Assembly: GCA_963806335.1 (NCBI GenBank)
Contig: CAWDXO010000008.1
Location: 372,001 to 436,000 of the forward strand
DNA from: Palsa-504 sp963806335
GTDB taxonomy: Bacteria; Actinomycetota; Actinomycetes; Streptosporangiales; Streptosporangiaceae
Reading direction: 5' to 3'
Length of the DNA stretch: 64,000 nt
Shown here: positions 15,750 through 23,846 of the stretch, piece by piece
Position numbering within the stretch: the stretch's first letter is position 1
Layout: each line of letters starts with the position of its first letter
Position numbers and translations under genes: made by a program
Notes under the pieces: generated by a model
The model's database searches: none
What the model was told of the DNA's origin: nothing
The model's input: only the letters and a program-made list of their open reading frames with translations

Positions 15750-16367
15750 CTACCGCCAGGCGAAGACGGGCTGCTCGAAGTGGGCCACCCTGGTCGTTCT
15801 GCTGTGCCGGGCCAGCTGGCAGAACTGATGGATGACGGCGGCGGTCGGAGCGTAGACGAAACCGCGCAGCAGCGGCAGCCGCAGCACCGGCCGTTCGGAT
15901 TCCGGGATGCGCAGCAGCTGGGGTGGCCGGTCAAGGTCGGCCAGCGGGATCACGTGTATCCGGGCGACCTCGGAGGGCGGGCCCGTCATCGTGGTGCTCA
16001 CCGGTCCTCCCCACACCACCACGGGGGTGATGAGGTAACCCGACCGCGTGACGTAGTCGTCAAGGACACCGAGGACATCGCTCGCCGGCACCGCGACGCC
16101 CGTTTCCTCGCGCAGTTCCCTCCTGGCCGTCCCCTCGGCGGACTCGCCGGGGTCGCGGCTCCCGCCGGGGAGCGCCCACTGGCCTGGATGGTTACGCAGG
16201 TTGGCCGCCCGCCTGGTAATAAGCAGGCACAGTGCACCCTGCTGAACCACCAGACAGACCGCTACCGACGCGGCCCGCAGGCCAGGCCGGACGATCGGGA
16301 CCCGCTGGAAGCCGGCGAGACGCTCCGCGATGGCGGCCCGGTCGTCGGCCGGAGATCTCGACTGCAT
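15750..16367 (-). CDS. NUDIX hydrolase, CoA-pyrophosphatase-like
   Basis: A 205-residue protein from ATG 16367. The Nudix box is intact (GGSRDPGESAEGTARRELRE then ETGV, residues 68-91). The preceding phrase LLITRRAANLRNHPGQWALP resembles the motif found upstream of the Nudix box in CoA pyrophosphatases (LLTxRSxxLRxHPGExxxPGG). It may cleave CoA or acyl-CoA to phosphopantetheine and 3',5'-ADP. It follows the TetR gene by 30 bases on the same strand, so it can be part of that operon. Confidence 0.85.
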   Translation of the reverse strand: MQSRSPADDRAAIAERLAGFQRVPIVRPGLRAASVAVCLVVQQGALCLLITRRAANLRNHPGQWALPGGSRDPGESAEGTARRELREETGVAVPASDVLGVLDDYVTRSGYLITPVVVWGGPVSTTMTGPPSEVARIHVIPLADLDRPPQLLRIPESERPVLRLPLLRGFVYAPTAAVIHQFCQLARHSRTTRVAHFEQPVFAWR

Positions 16368-16397
16368 GGGGCCCGCTCACCTCGCGTTGAAAGCGTA

Positions 16398-17030
16398 TCA
16401 GCGGACGCCGGGCCGGATCTGCGGCCTGGTCAGGCTCAGCGGGGCGGCGGCGCGCAGGCCGGCCAGGTGGATGTCGAGGAACCGCGGCCAGGCCTGCGGC
16501 GGCACCTCCTCCCCGGCGGCCTGTATCACGCCGCGCAGGGCATAGATCAGCGCCATGACGTCGCCGACGGTGATGCCCGGATCCACCGTGCCCGCGGCCC
16601 GGGCACGCGCGGTGAGCTCGTCGATGGCCGTCCGTATCCGGCGCGACGCGGCCGGGTCGGTCGGGCGCTCGAGGAGCAGGTTCGCGTACCGCGCGTGGTC
16701 GGCGAAGGACAGCCCGATGCCGCGGAGCAGTTCGTCGAGTCCGTACCCGTCGGTGCGCGCCAGCGCCCGTTCGGTGACGGCTATCAGCTCCTGGAGCGCG
16801 AGCCGCAAGAGCTCATCGATCAGGGCGTCCTTGCTGGCGAACCGGCGGTAGACGGTGCCGACGCCGACGCCGGCCCGGGCGGCGATCTCCTCCATGCTCG
16901 CGCCGGCGCCGGACTCGCCGAGCACCTCACGGGCGGCGTCGAGGATGCGGTGGTGGTTCCGGATGGCATCGCGCCGTACGGCCCGGGGAGCGCGCTTGAG
17001 GGCCACCGGCCGGGACGGCTGGCCGCTCAC
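16398..17030 (-). CDS. TetR family repressor of the adjacent MFS pump
   Basis: Start GTG 17030 is chosen because GGGAGGAG lies 5 bases upstream; this places it 20 bases after the MFS stop and gives 210 residues. The helix-turn-helix reads MEEIAARAGVGVGTVYRRFA. The C-terminal half is of the type found with efflux pumps. Its probable operators are the two 16-bp palindromes upstream of the MFS gene, making a self-regulating pump operon. Confidence 0.9.
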   Translation of the reverse strand: MSGQPSRPVALKRAPRAVRRDAIRNHHRILDAAREVLGESGAGASMEEIAARAGVGVGTVYRRFASKDALIDELLRLALQELIAVTERALARTDGYGLDELLRGIGLSFADHARYANLLLERPTDPAASRRIRTAIDELTARARAAGTVDPGITVGDVMALIYALRGVIQAAGEEVPPQAWPRFLDIHLAGLRAAAPLSLTRPQIRPGVR

Positions 17031-17050
17031 GATGGCTCCTCCCGGTCCGG

Positions 17051-18514
17051 TCACTCGCTCTCGTCACCGACGATGGTCCCGCCGGCGACCATGGACATCT
17101 CGGCGTGCTCCAGCTGCCCGGCCGTCCGGCCCAGCCGGCGCACCGAGGGGATCAGCAGTCCAGCGACGGCAGCCAGCACGAGGCCGGCGGCCATGACCGC
17201 GAAGCCGGTCGTGTAACCGGACTCCTCCGGCAGTCCGGACGGCTCAAGGTGCGCGGTGACGATGCTGGCCATCGCGGCCGCGCCGATGCTGCCGCCGATC
17301 GTGCGGATGTTCGCGTTCATGCCGCTGGCCACCCCGGTCTGGGAAGCCGGCACCGCGGCGACGACCAGCGCGGACATCGCCGAGAAGGCAAGCCCGAACC
17401 CGACGCCCATCAGGGCGGTCGCCACGTAGATCTCCCACTCCTGCCCGTGCGCGAAGGCGAGGATCGCCATGGCGGCGCTGCCGATCAGGCAGCCGGCGAC
17501 GACCAGGACCTTGCCGCCGAGCCGGCGGGTCAGCCGGCCCGCGAACATGCCCACGGCGAACATGGTGATCGTGGCGGGCAGCAGCATGAGCCCGGAGCGG
17601 GTGATGCTCGCGCCGAACCCGTAACCAGCCGCCGCGGGCGTCTGCACGAACTCGGGCAGGAAAGCGAAGGTCGCGTACATCCCTACGCCGATGAGCAGGG
17701 CGACCAGGTTGTTCGTCCACACGGCCTTCCGCCGCATCATCGTCATGTCGATCAGCGGCGTGGCGGCGCGCAGCTCGGCGATGACCCAGCCCGCGGCCAG
17801 CACCACCGCGGCCGCCAGCAGGCCGAGCACCCGGCTGGAGCCCCAGCCCCAGTCCGGTGCCTCGCTCAGCGCGACCAGCAGCGCGACCAGCCACCCGGAC
17901 AGCAACACCACCGGCGGCCAGCTAATCCGCCCGGGGCTGCGCACCGGCGACTCGGGAACGAACAGCACCGCGGACACCGCGGCGATGATCGTGAGGATCA
18001 TCGGCAGCCAGAACAGCCAGTGATAGTTCAGCACCGCCACGATCGGACCCGCCAGGACAATGCCGAGGCCGGCCCCCACCGCCGTCAGCGCCGCCAGAGC
18101 CCCGACGGCGCCGGCCACCCGGTCGGCCGGGAACTCATCGCGGATGATCCCGAACGCGACCGGCACCATGCCGCCGCCGACGCCCTGGATCACCCGCGCC
18201 ACGATCATGACCGCGATCGAGGACGTGACCGCCGCCAGCAGCGAACCGGCCGCCAGCGCCACGAGCGTGGCCACGAAGACCCGCTCCTTGCCCGCCATGT
18301 CGCCGATCCGCCCGAGGACCGGTGTCATGATCGACGCCGACAGCAGGTACGCGGTAAGCACCCAGGTCACTGTGCTCTGCGTGGTATGCAGCTCGTGCTG
18401 CACCGTCGTCAGGACCGGGATCACCAGCGACTGCAGCAGCGCGAACGCCGCGATGCCGATGGCCAGCACCGCGAACGTCAGCTGATGATGCGCGCGCTTA
18501 CCGCGTCCCGGCAC
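17051..18514 (-). CDS. DHA2-type MFS drug efflux transporter
   Basis: A 487-residue, probably 14-helix drug/H+ antiporter. The start GTG 18514 is preferred because AGGGGAGG lies 4 bases upstream; an ATG at 18541 lies inside the operator. Motifs include GRIGDMAGKERVFVATL after helix 2 and VIQGVGGGMVPVAFGIIRDEFP (motif C region). The last helix is followed by a short acidic tail. Gene order MFS then TetR on one transcript is common for inducible multidrug pumps. The exported compound is not predictable. Confidence 0.9.
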   Translation of the reverse strand: MPGRGKRAHHQLTFAVLAIGIAAFALLQSLVIPVLTTVQHELHTTQSTVTWVLTAYLLSASIMTPVLGRIGDMAGKERVFVATLVALAAGSLLAAVTSSIAVMIVARVIQGVGGGMVPVAFGIIRDEFPADRVAGAVGALAALTAVGAGLGIVLAGPIVAVLNYHWLFWLPMILTIIAAVSAVLFVPESPVRSPGRISWPPVVLLSGWLVALLVALSEAPDWGWGSSRVLGLLAAAVVLAAGWVIAELRAATPLIDMTMMRRKAVWTNNLVALLIGVGMYATFAFLPEFVQTPAAAGYGFGASITRSGLMLLPATITMFAVGMFAGRLTRRLGGKVLVVAGCLIGSAAMAILAFAHGQEWEIYVATALMGVGFGLAFSAMSALVVAAVPASQTGVASGMNANIRTIGGSIGAAAMASIVTAHLEPSGLPEESGYTTGFAVMAAGLVLAAVAGLLIPSVRRLGRTAGQLEHAEMSMVAGGTIVGDESE

Positions 18515-18529
18515 GGGACCTCCCCTAAA

Positions 18530-18578
18530 CGGAATCGTCATTCCGCTAGGATCTTAGCAAAACGGAATGACGATTCCG
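18530..18578. promoter_or_regulatory. Duplicated TetR operator flanking a promoter
   Basis: Two 16-bp sites, CGGAATCGTCATTCCG (18530-18545) and its exact reverse complement (18563-18578), are each nearly palindromic (CGGAAT-N4-ATTCCG). The 17 bases between them contain TAAGAT on the minus strand, a fair -10 hexamer for the MFS gene. Two TetR dimers would cover the promoter. Confidence 0.75.
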
Positions 18579-18606
18579 CCGGCCGGGGGCGGGGTCGGTG
18601 GCCGGT

Positions 18607-19077
18607 TCAGTCGTGCGGCACCGCGCCGCCGACCTCGGGGGGGGCGACCGGGGTGGCGGTCATGGCGGGGCACAGGACGACGAAGGACAAGCTGGCCCCG
18701 TTGAGCACGAGCGTTCCGCTGCCGAGGGCGATGGGCTGGGTGTGACCGGCACCCACCAGGGTCGTGATCTGGTTAGCCAGGTTCCCCAGGTCAACCGAGG
18801 CCGGCAGCTCGTAGCCGGCCGAACCGGCCGACGCCCCGGCGGCGGTCGGCAGGTAAATAGCCGGCGCCGTCATAGCTACGACTTTCGGTGTGACCGGCTG
18901 GACCGGCACATTGACGAGAGCGACGCTGGGAGCGGCCTTGACTGACAGCAGCAGCATTCCGGCCAGCGGCGCCTTGACCTCAAAGCGCGCCGTCGGGCCC
19001 GTGAGGTGGCTGACGTCAGCCGGCTGGCTGAGCCACCACTTCGTCGGGTCGTCCGCTATCTGCAGGTAGCTGAACAT
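18607..19077 (-). CDS. Unknown small protein downstream of the LuxR-type regulator
   Basis: A 156-residue protein preceded by AAGGAG at 5-base spacing, inside the tail of the LuxR-type gene, so the two are probably co-transcribed. I do not recognise the family. It starts MFSYLQIADDPTKWWLSQPADV, is rich in Ala/Val/Pro with alternating hydrophobics suggesting beta strands, has no clear signal peptide and one cysteine near the end. Expression together with the regulator suggests it could be a product or partner of that regulator. Confidence 0.65.
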   Translation of the reverse strand: MFSYLQIADDPTKWWLSQPADVSHLTGPTARFEVKAPLAGMLLLSVKAAPSVALVNVPVQPVTPKVVAMTAPAIYLPTAAGASAGSAGYELPASVDLGNLANQITTLVGAGHTQPIALGSGTLVLNGASLSFVVLCPAMTATPVAPPEVGGAVPHD

Positions 19078-19086
19078 GCGTGCTCC

Positions 19087-21927
19087 TTATGAGGTGATCT
19101 CGTTATCAGGTTGTCTCGGCAGGCTGGCGGACAGGCCCAGGCGGGCGCCCGCGGTGGCCGCTTCGGTACGGTTACGCACGCCGAGCTTGTCGAGAATGCG
19201 GGAAACGTGCACGGCCACCGTACGCTCACTGATGAACAGGGCGCGCGCAATCTGCCGGTTGCTGTCGCCCTGCACCAGGTGGGTAAGTACTTCCGCCTCC
19301 CGGTCGGTGAGGTCGAACCTGGCCTCAGCTTTCGCGGAGCGGGCCGGATGAGCCGCGGCCGGCGCCAGCCTGGCCCGGCGGGCCAGCTCTCCGGCCTGGG
19401 TGAGCAGGGGGCCAGCCTCGAGTTCCCGGGCCAGGTCCTGGCATCCGGCCAGGGCCCGGATAGCTTGTTCGCGCCGGCCCGCCCGGATCGCGGCACCTGC
19501 CTCACGCAGCCTCGCGTACGCCTCCCGGTACGGCCAGCCGGCTGCCCGCCAGGCCTCGGCCACCGAACGCCAGGTGGCACGGGTATCGCCGCCGAGCCGG
19601 CGCGCATCTTCGGCGGCCACCATGGCGCCGAAGGCGGCCAGGTCCGGCTGCCCGGCACCGTGGTCGGCCGCGATGAGCCTGGCCTTCTCGGTGAAGGTGG
19701 CCGCCAGCTGCTCCCATCCGTCCGGGGTATCGGCCTGGCGCGCCGAGCCGGGCAGCGCGGCCAGGTCGGCGGCCAGCCGCTCGCCCGCGGCCAGCAACCT
19801 GATTTCCTCCTCGGCGAGGTCTGCACCAGCCAGCACGGCGAGCCCGTCGGCAACCTCGGCCGCCGCCACGCCTAGGTCACCGGTGTTCAGCGCCTGCTCG
19901 GCCAGGCAGGCGTGCAGGGGCCCGATGAGCCTGGGATCGTCCGGGGACTTCCGCAGCGTCGCGGCCAGGTCCGCGGCACGGCCGGCTTCACCCCGGCCAA
20001 CCGCCAGTTCCAGCTGCAGGAGGTGGAGGTAGCGAGTGAAATTCGTCGCCGATTCCGCGACCAGCTCGGCCAGCAGCTGATCGGCTTCCGCCCACCGGCC
20101 GCTGGCCACCAGCGCCGCCGCGGCATTGTTGCCGATCCCCGCGGTCATCGCGGGCGACGCGTTCATAGCCGCGGCCGCGTTCCGTCCGGCGGACGCGACC
20201 TCCACCGCCGCCGCGAAGCGGCCAGCGCGATACAGCAGATAGACATGATTCGCCGCGGCGCGAACGGTGTCCTCGACGCTGCCGGCCCGGCACGCGAGCG
20301 TGAAGGCCGCCTGCAGGTCAGCCAGGGCCGAGTCCAGATCGCCGTGCTGCGCCTTGACGATGCCCAACGTAGCGAGGCCGTGCGCGTGCACGGTCTCGGC
20401 GCCGGTGTGCTGAGCGACCGCCACCGCTCGCGTCGCCAGTGTCAGGGCTGCTTCCGGCTCGCCGAGAAACAGCCGGCGGGTGGCCAGCGCGGCCAGGACG
20501 CGGGCCTGGAGCTGAGACGGCGGCTGGTGTTCGAGGATGGCCATGGCCTGCTCGGTGGCTTCGACGGCGGCCTTGGGATCGCCCATTTCCCACCGGTAAC
20601 GCCCGAGCCGCTCTAGTCGCCTGGCCCGCTCCACCGGCGGGACGGCCCCCGGCTGGGCCAGCGCGTCCGCGACCCAGGCGGCCGCGTGCTCCGGGTCGCC
20701 CGCCCAGCTGGCCGCCCGGGCCGCCTCCTCCAGCAGGTCGGGCCCGGCCACCGGGAGCCAGTTCGCCAGTTCGATGGCCAGGCCGTAGTTCTTGGCCGCC
20801 TCGGGGTAGGCGCGTACCGATACCGCGTGCCGCGCGGCCGCCACGGCGGCGTCAGCCGCGCGATCGGGGCAGGCGGCCAGATGCCAGTGCCGGGCCAGCA
20901 GGCCGGGATCCGAGCCGGGCCAGTCAGCGAGCACTCCCGCAAACCGCCGGTGCAGGACCCGCCGCTCGCCGGGGAGAAGCTGGGCGTAGATGACCTGGCG
21001 GATCAGCGCGTGGGTGAACGAGTACCCGTCGCCGGACGAGGCGAGCAGGCCTGAATCTACCGCCTCGCGCACCGCGGCGAGCAGCCGCGCCTCGGACAGC
21101 GTGACGGTCGCGGCGAGCAGCTCGTGGGACATGCCGCCATCCGCGACCGACACCTGGTCGATTACCGCGCGAGTCTCAGTCGTGACGCCGGCCGCCCTGG
21201 CCAGCACGGCGTCGGTGATGGAGGCAGGCATCACGCCAGCGCCGGCGCTGGCCAGTTCCCTGGCGTAAAGCGGGATACCTTCCGCCGCGGAGATCACCGC
21301 GGCGCGGGCGTGCGCGCTGGCACTGGCCGGCATGAGGTCCGCGACGACCTCGCCGATCTCGGCCGGCGTGAGAGGCGCCAGCCGCAGCCTGGTTACCCTC
21401 GGGCGGCGTTCCAGCTCCGCGAGCCACCGCCGGGCGCTGCCGCCAAGTTCTCCGTCACGCAACGTCGCGACCACCATCAACGGCTGTCCGCTCAGCCGGA
21501 CCGCGAGGAAATCCAGCAGCTCGCGGGAGGATTCATCGGCCCAGTGCAGATCCTCGAGCACCAGCAGCACCGGGGAGCCGGCCGCCAGGCCGGTCAGTAC
21601 CTCGAGGACACGGGCGAACAGCCGGTGCCGCCGGGCCAGCATGTCGCCTGCCTGGTCGCCGTCGAGCAGCCATCCGGCGTGATCACGCAGCGCGGCCACG
21701 AACGGCCCGTAGGCCAGCGCCGCTCCCGCCAGCGGCGCGGACTCCCCGGTCAGCACCTGGGCATCGGCAGCAGCCGCGCAAAGGTCCTCAACGAGCCTGG
21801 TCTTGCCGATGCCGGCCTGGCCGGTGATCAGGAGAAGGCGCGACTGACCGGTCCGCGCGCTGGCATAGGCGGCCGCCAGAGCCTCCCGCTCGACGGCACG
21901 CCCGACGATCGGCAGCGCACGTGGCAC
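19087..21927 (-). CDS. LuxR family large ATP-binding (LAL/STAND) regulator
   Basis: A 946-residue protein starting GTG 21927. The N-terminal AAA-type domain has Walker A GQAGIGKT (residues 36-43) and a Walker B region LLVLEDLHWADESS near residue 120. The middle is a long alpha-helical repeat region of TPR character (about 400-850, for example the AAWVADALAQPG and ALATLGIVKAQHGDLDSAL stretches). The C-terminus carries a LuxR helix-turn-helix (LTDREAEVLTHLVQGDSN followed by FISERTVAVHVSRILDKLGV). Such MalT-like proteins activate nearby genes in response to a ligand or protein. It starts 227 bases from the divergent small protein gene at 22155. Confidence 0.9.
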   Translation of the reverse strand: MPRALPIVGRAVEREALAAAYASARTGQSRLLLITGQAGIGKTRLVEDLCAAAADAQVLTGESAPLAGAALAYGPFVAALRDHAGWLLDGDQAGDMLARRHRLFARVLEVLTGLAAGSPVLLVLEDLHWADESSRELLDFLAVRLSGQPLMVVATLRDGELGGSARRWLAELERRPRVTRLRLAPLTPAEIGEVVADLMPASASAHARAAVISAAEGIPLYARELASAGAGVMPASITDAVLARAAGVTTETRAVIDQVSVADGGMSHELLAATVTLSEARLLAAVREAVDSGLLASSGDGYSFTHALIRQVIYAQLLPGERRVLHRRFAGVLADWPGSDPGLLARHWHLAACPDRAADAAVAAARHAVSVRAYPEAAKNYGLAIELANWLPVAGPDLLEEAARAASWAGDPEHAAAWVADALAQPGAVPPVERARRLERLGRYRWEMGDPKAAVEATEQAMAILEHQPPSQLQARVLAALATRRLFLGEPEAALTLATRAVAVAQHTGAETVHAHGLATLGIVKAQHGDLDSALADLQAAFTLACRAGSVEDTVRAAANHVYLLYRAGRFAAAVEVASAGRNAAAAMNASPAMTAGIGNNAAAALVASGRWAEADQLLAELVAESATNFTRYLHLLQLELAVGRGEAGRAADLAATLRKSPDDPRLIGPLHACLAEQALNTGDLGVAAAEVADGLAVLAGADLAEEEIRLLAAGERLAADLAALPGSARQADTPDGWEQLAATFTEKARLIAADHGAGQPDLAAFGAMVAAEDARRLGGDTRATWRSVAEAWRAAGWPYREAYARLREAGAAIRAGRREQAIRALAGCQDLARELEAGPLLTQAGELARRARLAPAAAHPARSAKAEARFDLTDREAEVLTHLVQGDSNRQIARALFISERTVAVHVSRILDKLGVRNRTEAATAGARLGLSASLPRQPDNEITS

Positions 21928-22154
21928 ATACGAAAGTGTCCTCGCTGCGGGGCAGGCTGTCGACGTCGACCTGCGTAGTCAATTCCCGCAGGCCTGAATA
22001 CGTATGACTGCCGATGTGGTGACCGCACCTGCGCGCGCACTGTGAGGTCAACGCCGCGGCGCGGACGGAATCACCCGGATCGCAGGCTCGGCGGAGTCCC
22101 ATCAAGCTACCGGCGACTGGCCTCCCGGCCGGTCGGAGCAGGCAGGAGAAGACC

Positions 22155-22337
22155 ATGTTCATGCACCCCGAAATCGCCAGGGACCTCGTCGGTGAGCGGC
22201 AGCGCGACATGCTGTCCCAGGCCCAGCGCCGCCACCTGGCCCGGCGGCTCCGCGCCGGAGCACGGATCACCTGGCCGCGTCAGCAGGCTGGGCAGCGCCT
22301 GCGCCGTGCGCTGCGCGCGGCCCGGACGACCGCATAA
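22155..22337 (+). CDS. Small basic protein, conserved-type actinobacterial ORF
   Basis: A 60-residue protein (MFMHPEIARDLVGERQRDML...) with AGGAG 8 bases upstream. It is strongly basic and helical and has no membrane segment. Short proteins beginning with MHPEIA and rich in Arg are common in actinobacterial genomes, without known function. The next gene begins eight bases later. Confidence 0.6.
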   Translation: MFMHPEIARDLVGERQRDMLSQAQRRHLARRLRAGARITWPRQQAGQRLRRALRAARTTA

Positions 22338-22345
22338 CCATCCGC

Positions 22346-22885
22346 ATGCCGCCCATGACGATCTTGCGTAGCGCTGGGGGCCAGCGGGAGCGGACGCGAT
22401 GCCACCGGCCGTGGCGCGCCCGCTGGCGGGCGTGGCGCGCCCGGTTTGGCCTGGCTGAGGTGTGCGGCACCATCGGTGCTGTCGCCGGCTTCGCGGCCGG
22501 GTACCGGGCCGCGGGATCGCTGTTCACCGCGGCTGGGCTGGCGACCGTCGGTGAGTTCATCGGTTTTTACGGCTGTACCGGGACCACCACGGTAGTCGCG
22601 GCCTGCCGAGCCACTGCCCATCTGGCCGGGTGGCGCAGGCTGGCCGCGGGGGCGTGGCACGCGGTGACACGGCAGCTAGCGTCGTGCGCGGTCGCGGAGG
22701 CCCTGGACTTCTTCTTGATCCGCCCCGGCTGCATGGCCGGCGCCGCGTGGCTGCTGAGGGGGCTGCCAGGCGGGGTGTGGCTGGGGTTCGCAGCCGGCAA
22801 GGCCGTTGCTGACCTGGCCTGGTACGGCGTGGAGGCCTCGGCGCGCCGGAGCCTGGCCCGCTCGATCGCGGCCGACACGGCGTAG
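22346..22885 (+). CDS. Hypothetical integral membrane protein
   Basis: A 179-residue protein with a basic N-terminus and several hydrophobic stretches: VCGTIGAVAGFAAGYRAAG, LFTAAGLATVGEFIGFYG and a third near MAGAAWLLRGLPGGVWLGFA. Pairs of Gly/Ala in the helices suggest tight packing. I cannot place it in a family. It directly follows the small basic protein gene. Confidence 0.65.
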   Translation: MPPMTILRSAGGQRERTRCHRPWRARWRAWRARFGLAEVCGTIGAVAGFAAGYRAAGSLFTAAGLATVGEFIGFYGCTGTTTVVAACRATAHLAGWRRLAAGAWHAVTRQLASCAVAEALDFFLIRPGCMAGAAWLLRGLPGGVWLGFAAGKAVADLAWYGVEASARRSLARSIAADTA

Positions 22886-22983
22886 TCGTAGCTGTCTGTT
22901 GCGTAGTTCCGGCCCGGCGGTACCTGCGGGTGGTGCAGCCTGGTGCACTAACAGCACCCAGCGCCCCGACCGAAGGCCCCATC

Positions 22984-23817
22984 GTGTCCAGCACGCCCGC
23001 TCGGTATCGTAAGCCGTCGCGAGGGGCACCCGCCCGGCCTGGCGCGGCTTGCCGGCACCGTAAGCCAGCACCGGGCGTGTCCGGGTGGCGGAGCAAGGTT
23101 GTCCGGGTAGCGGCCGCCGGCGTAACTGTCCTGGCTGCCTCGGCTCTGCTGGTTTCCGCCGGGCCTGCCGTGGCCCACTGGATGACAGGAGCACCCAGCC
23201 TCGCCTGGGTGGACCAGGCTGACGCCCTCGGCGTGCAGCGTGCCGCCTCACTGGGCGCGCAGGTCAGCCAGCAACCCGAGATCGTCAGCGTCGGCATCGC
23301 AGCACCCCGCTACGTCAACCCGCTGCGCGGCGTCAGTGGCCTGGTTCCGGAGCGCATCGACATGGGCGCCGACTTCAGCGGGTCGGGCCCGGTCTACGCT
23401 CTCGGTGACGCTGTCATCACCGGCGCGACCGGGGATTCCGCCGGATGGCCGGGCGGAGGGTGGATCACGTACCAGCTGACTGACGGCCCGGATGCAGGGT
23501 TGATGGTCTATCTGGCCGAAGATGTCACGCCGGCCGTTCAGGTTGGCCAGCACGTGTCGCCCTGGACCGTGATCGCTGACATGTTCGACGGAGGCGATGG
23601 CATCGAGATCGGATGGGCGCGGCCAGACGGCCTGTCCGCAGAATCGCAGCTTCCTGAAGCGGGGGGAATCGGCGGGTATGGCCCGTTCCCGACCATGATC
23701 GGGCTTAACTTCGACGAACTGCTCCAGTCGCTGGGGGTGCCGGCCGCACCTAACAGCACCCAGCCGGGTTACGGACTTCTGCCCGCGAACTACCCGGCCA
23801 CCGGGACCAGCGCCTGA
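22984..23817 (+). CDS. Secreted M23-like (peptidoglycan-associated) protein
   Basis: A 277-residue protein from GTG 22984 (AAGG upstream; a start at 22930 is possible). A basic region and hydrophobic signal (VAAAGVTVLAASALLVSAGPAVA) lead to a mature domain. The phrase YVNPLRGVSGLVPERIDMGADFSG, then VYALGDAVITGATG and MVYLAEDVTPAVQVGQHVSPW, follows the fold of M23 metallopeptidase-like proteins. The zinc ligands are not evident: the HxxxD and HxH positions do not hold histidines. It is therefore probably a non-catalytic cell wall protein. Confidence 0.7.
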   Translation: MSSTPARYRKPSRGAPARPGAACRHRKPAPGVSGWRSKVVRVAAAGVTVLAASALLVSAGPAVAHWMTGAPSLAWVDQADALGVQRAASLGAQVSQQPEIVSVGIAAPRYVNPLRGVSGLVPERIDMGADFSGSGPVYALGDAVITGATGDSAGWPGGGWITYQLTDGPDAGLMVYLAEDVTPAVQVGQHVSPWTVIADMFDGGDGIEIGWARPDGLSAESQLPEAGGIGGYGPFPTMIGLNFDELLQSLGVPAAPNSTQPGYGLLPANYPATGTSA

Positions 23818-23823
23818 CGTCGG

Positions 23824-23837
23824 CCCCGCTGGCGGGG
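23824..23837. terminator. Short GC hairpin between convergent genes
   Basis: CCCCGC and GCGGGG are separated by two bases, seven bases after the secreted protein stop and ten bases before the decarboxylase stop. It is short, so it is only a weak candidate for a shared terminator. Confidence 0.35.
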
Positions 23838-23846
23838 ATCTGGAGT

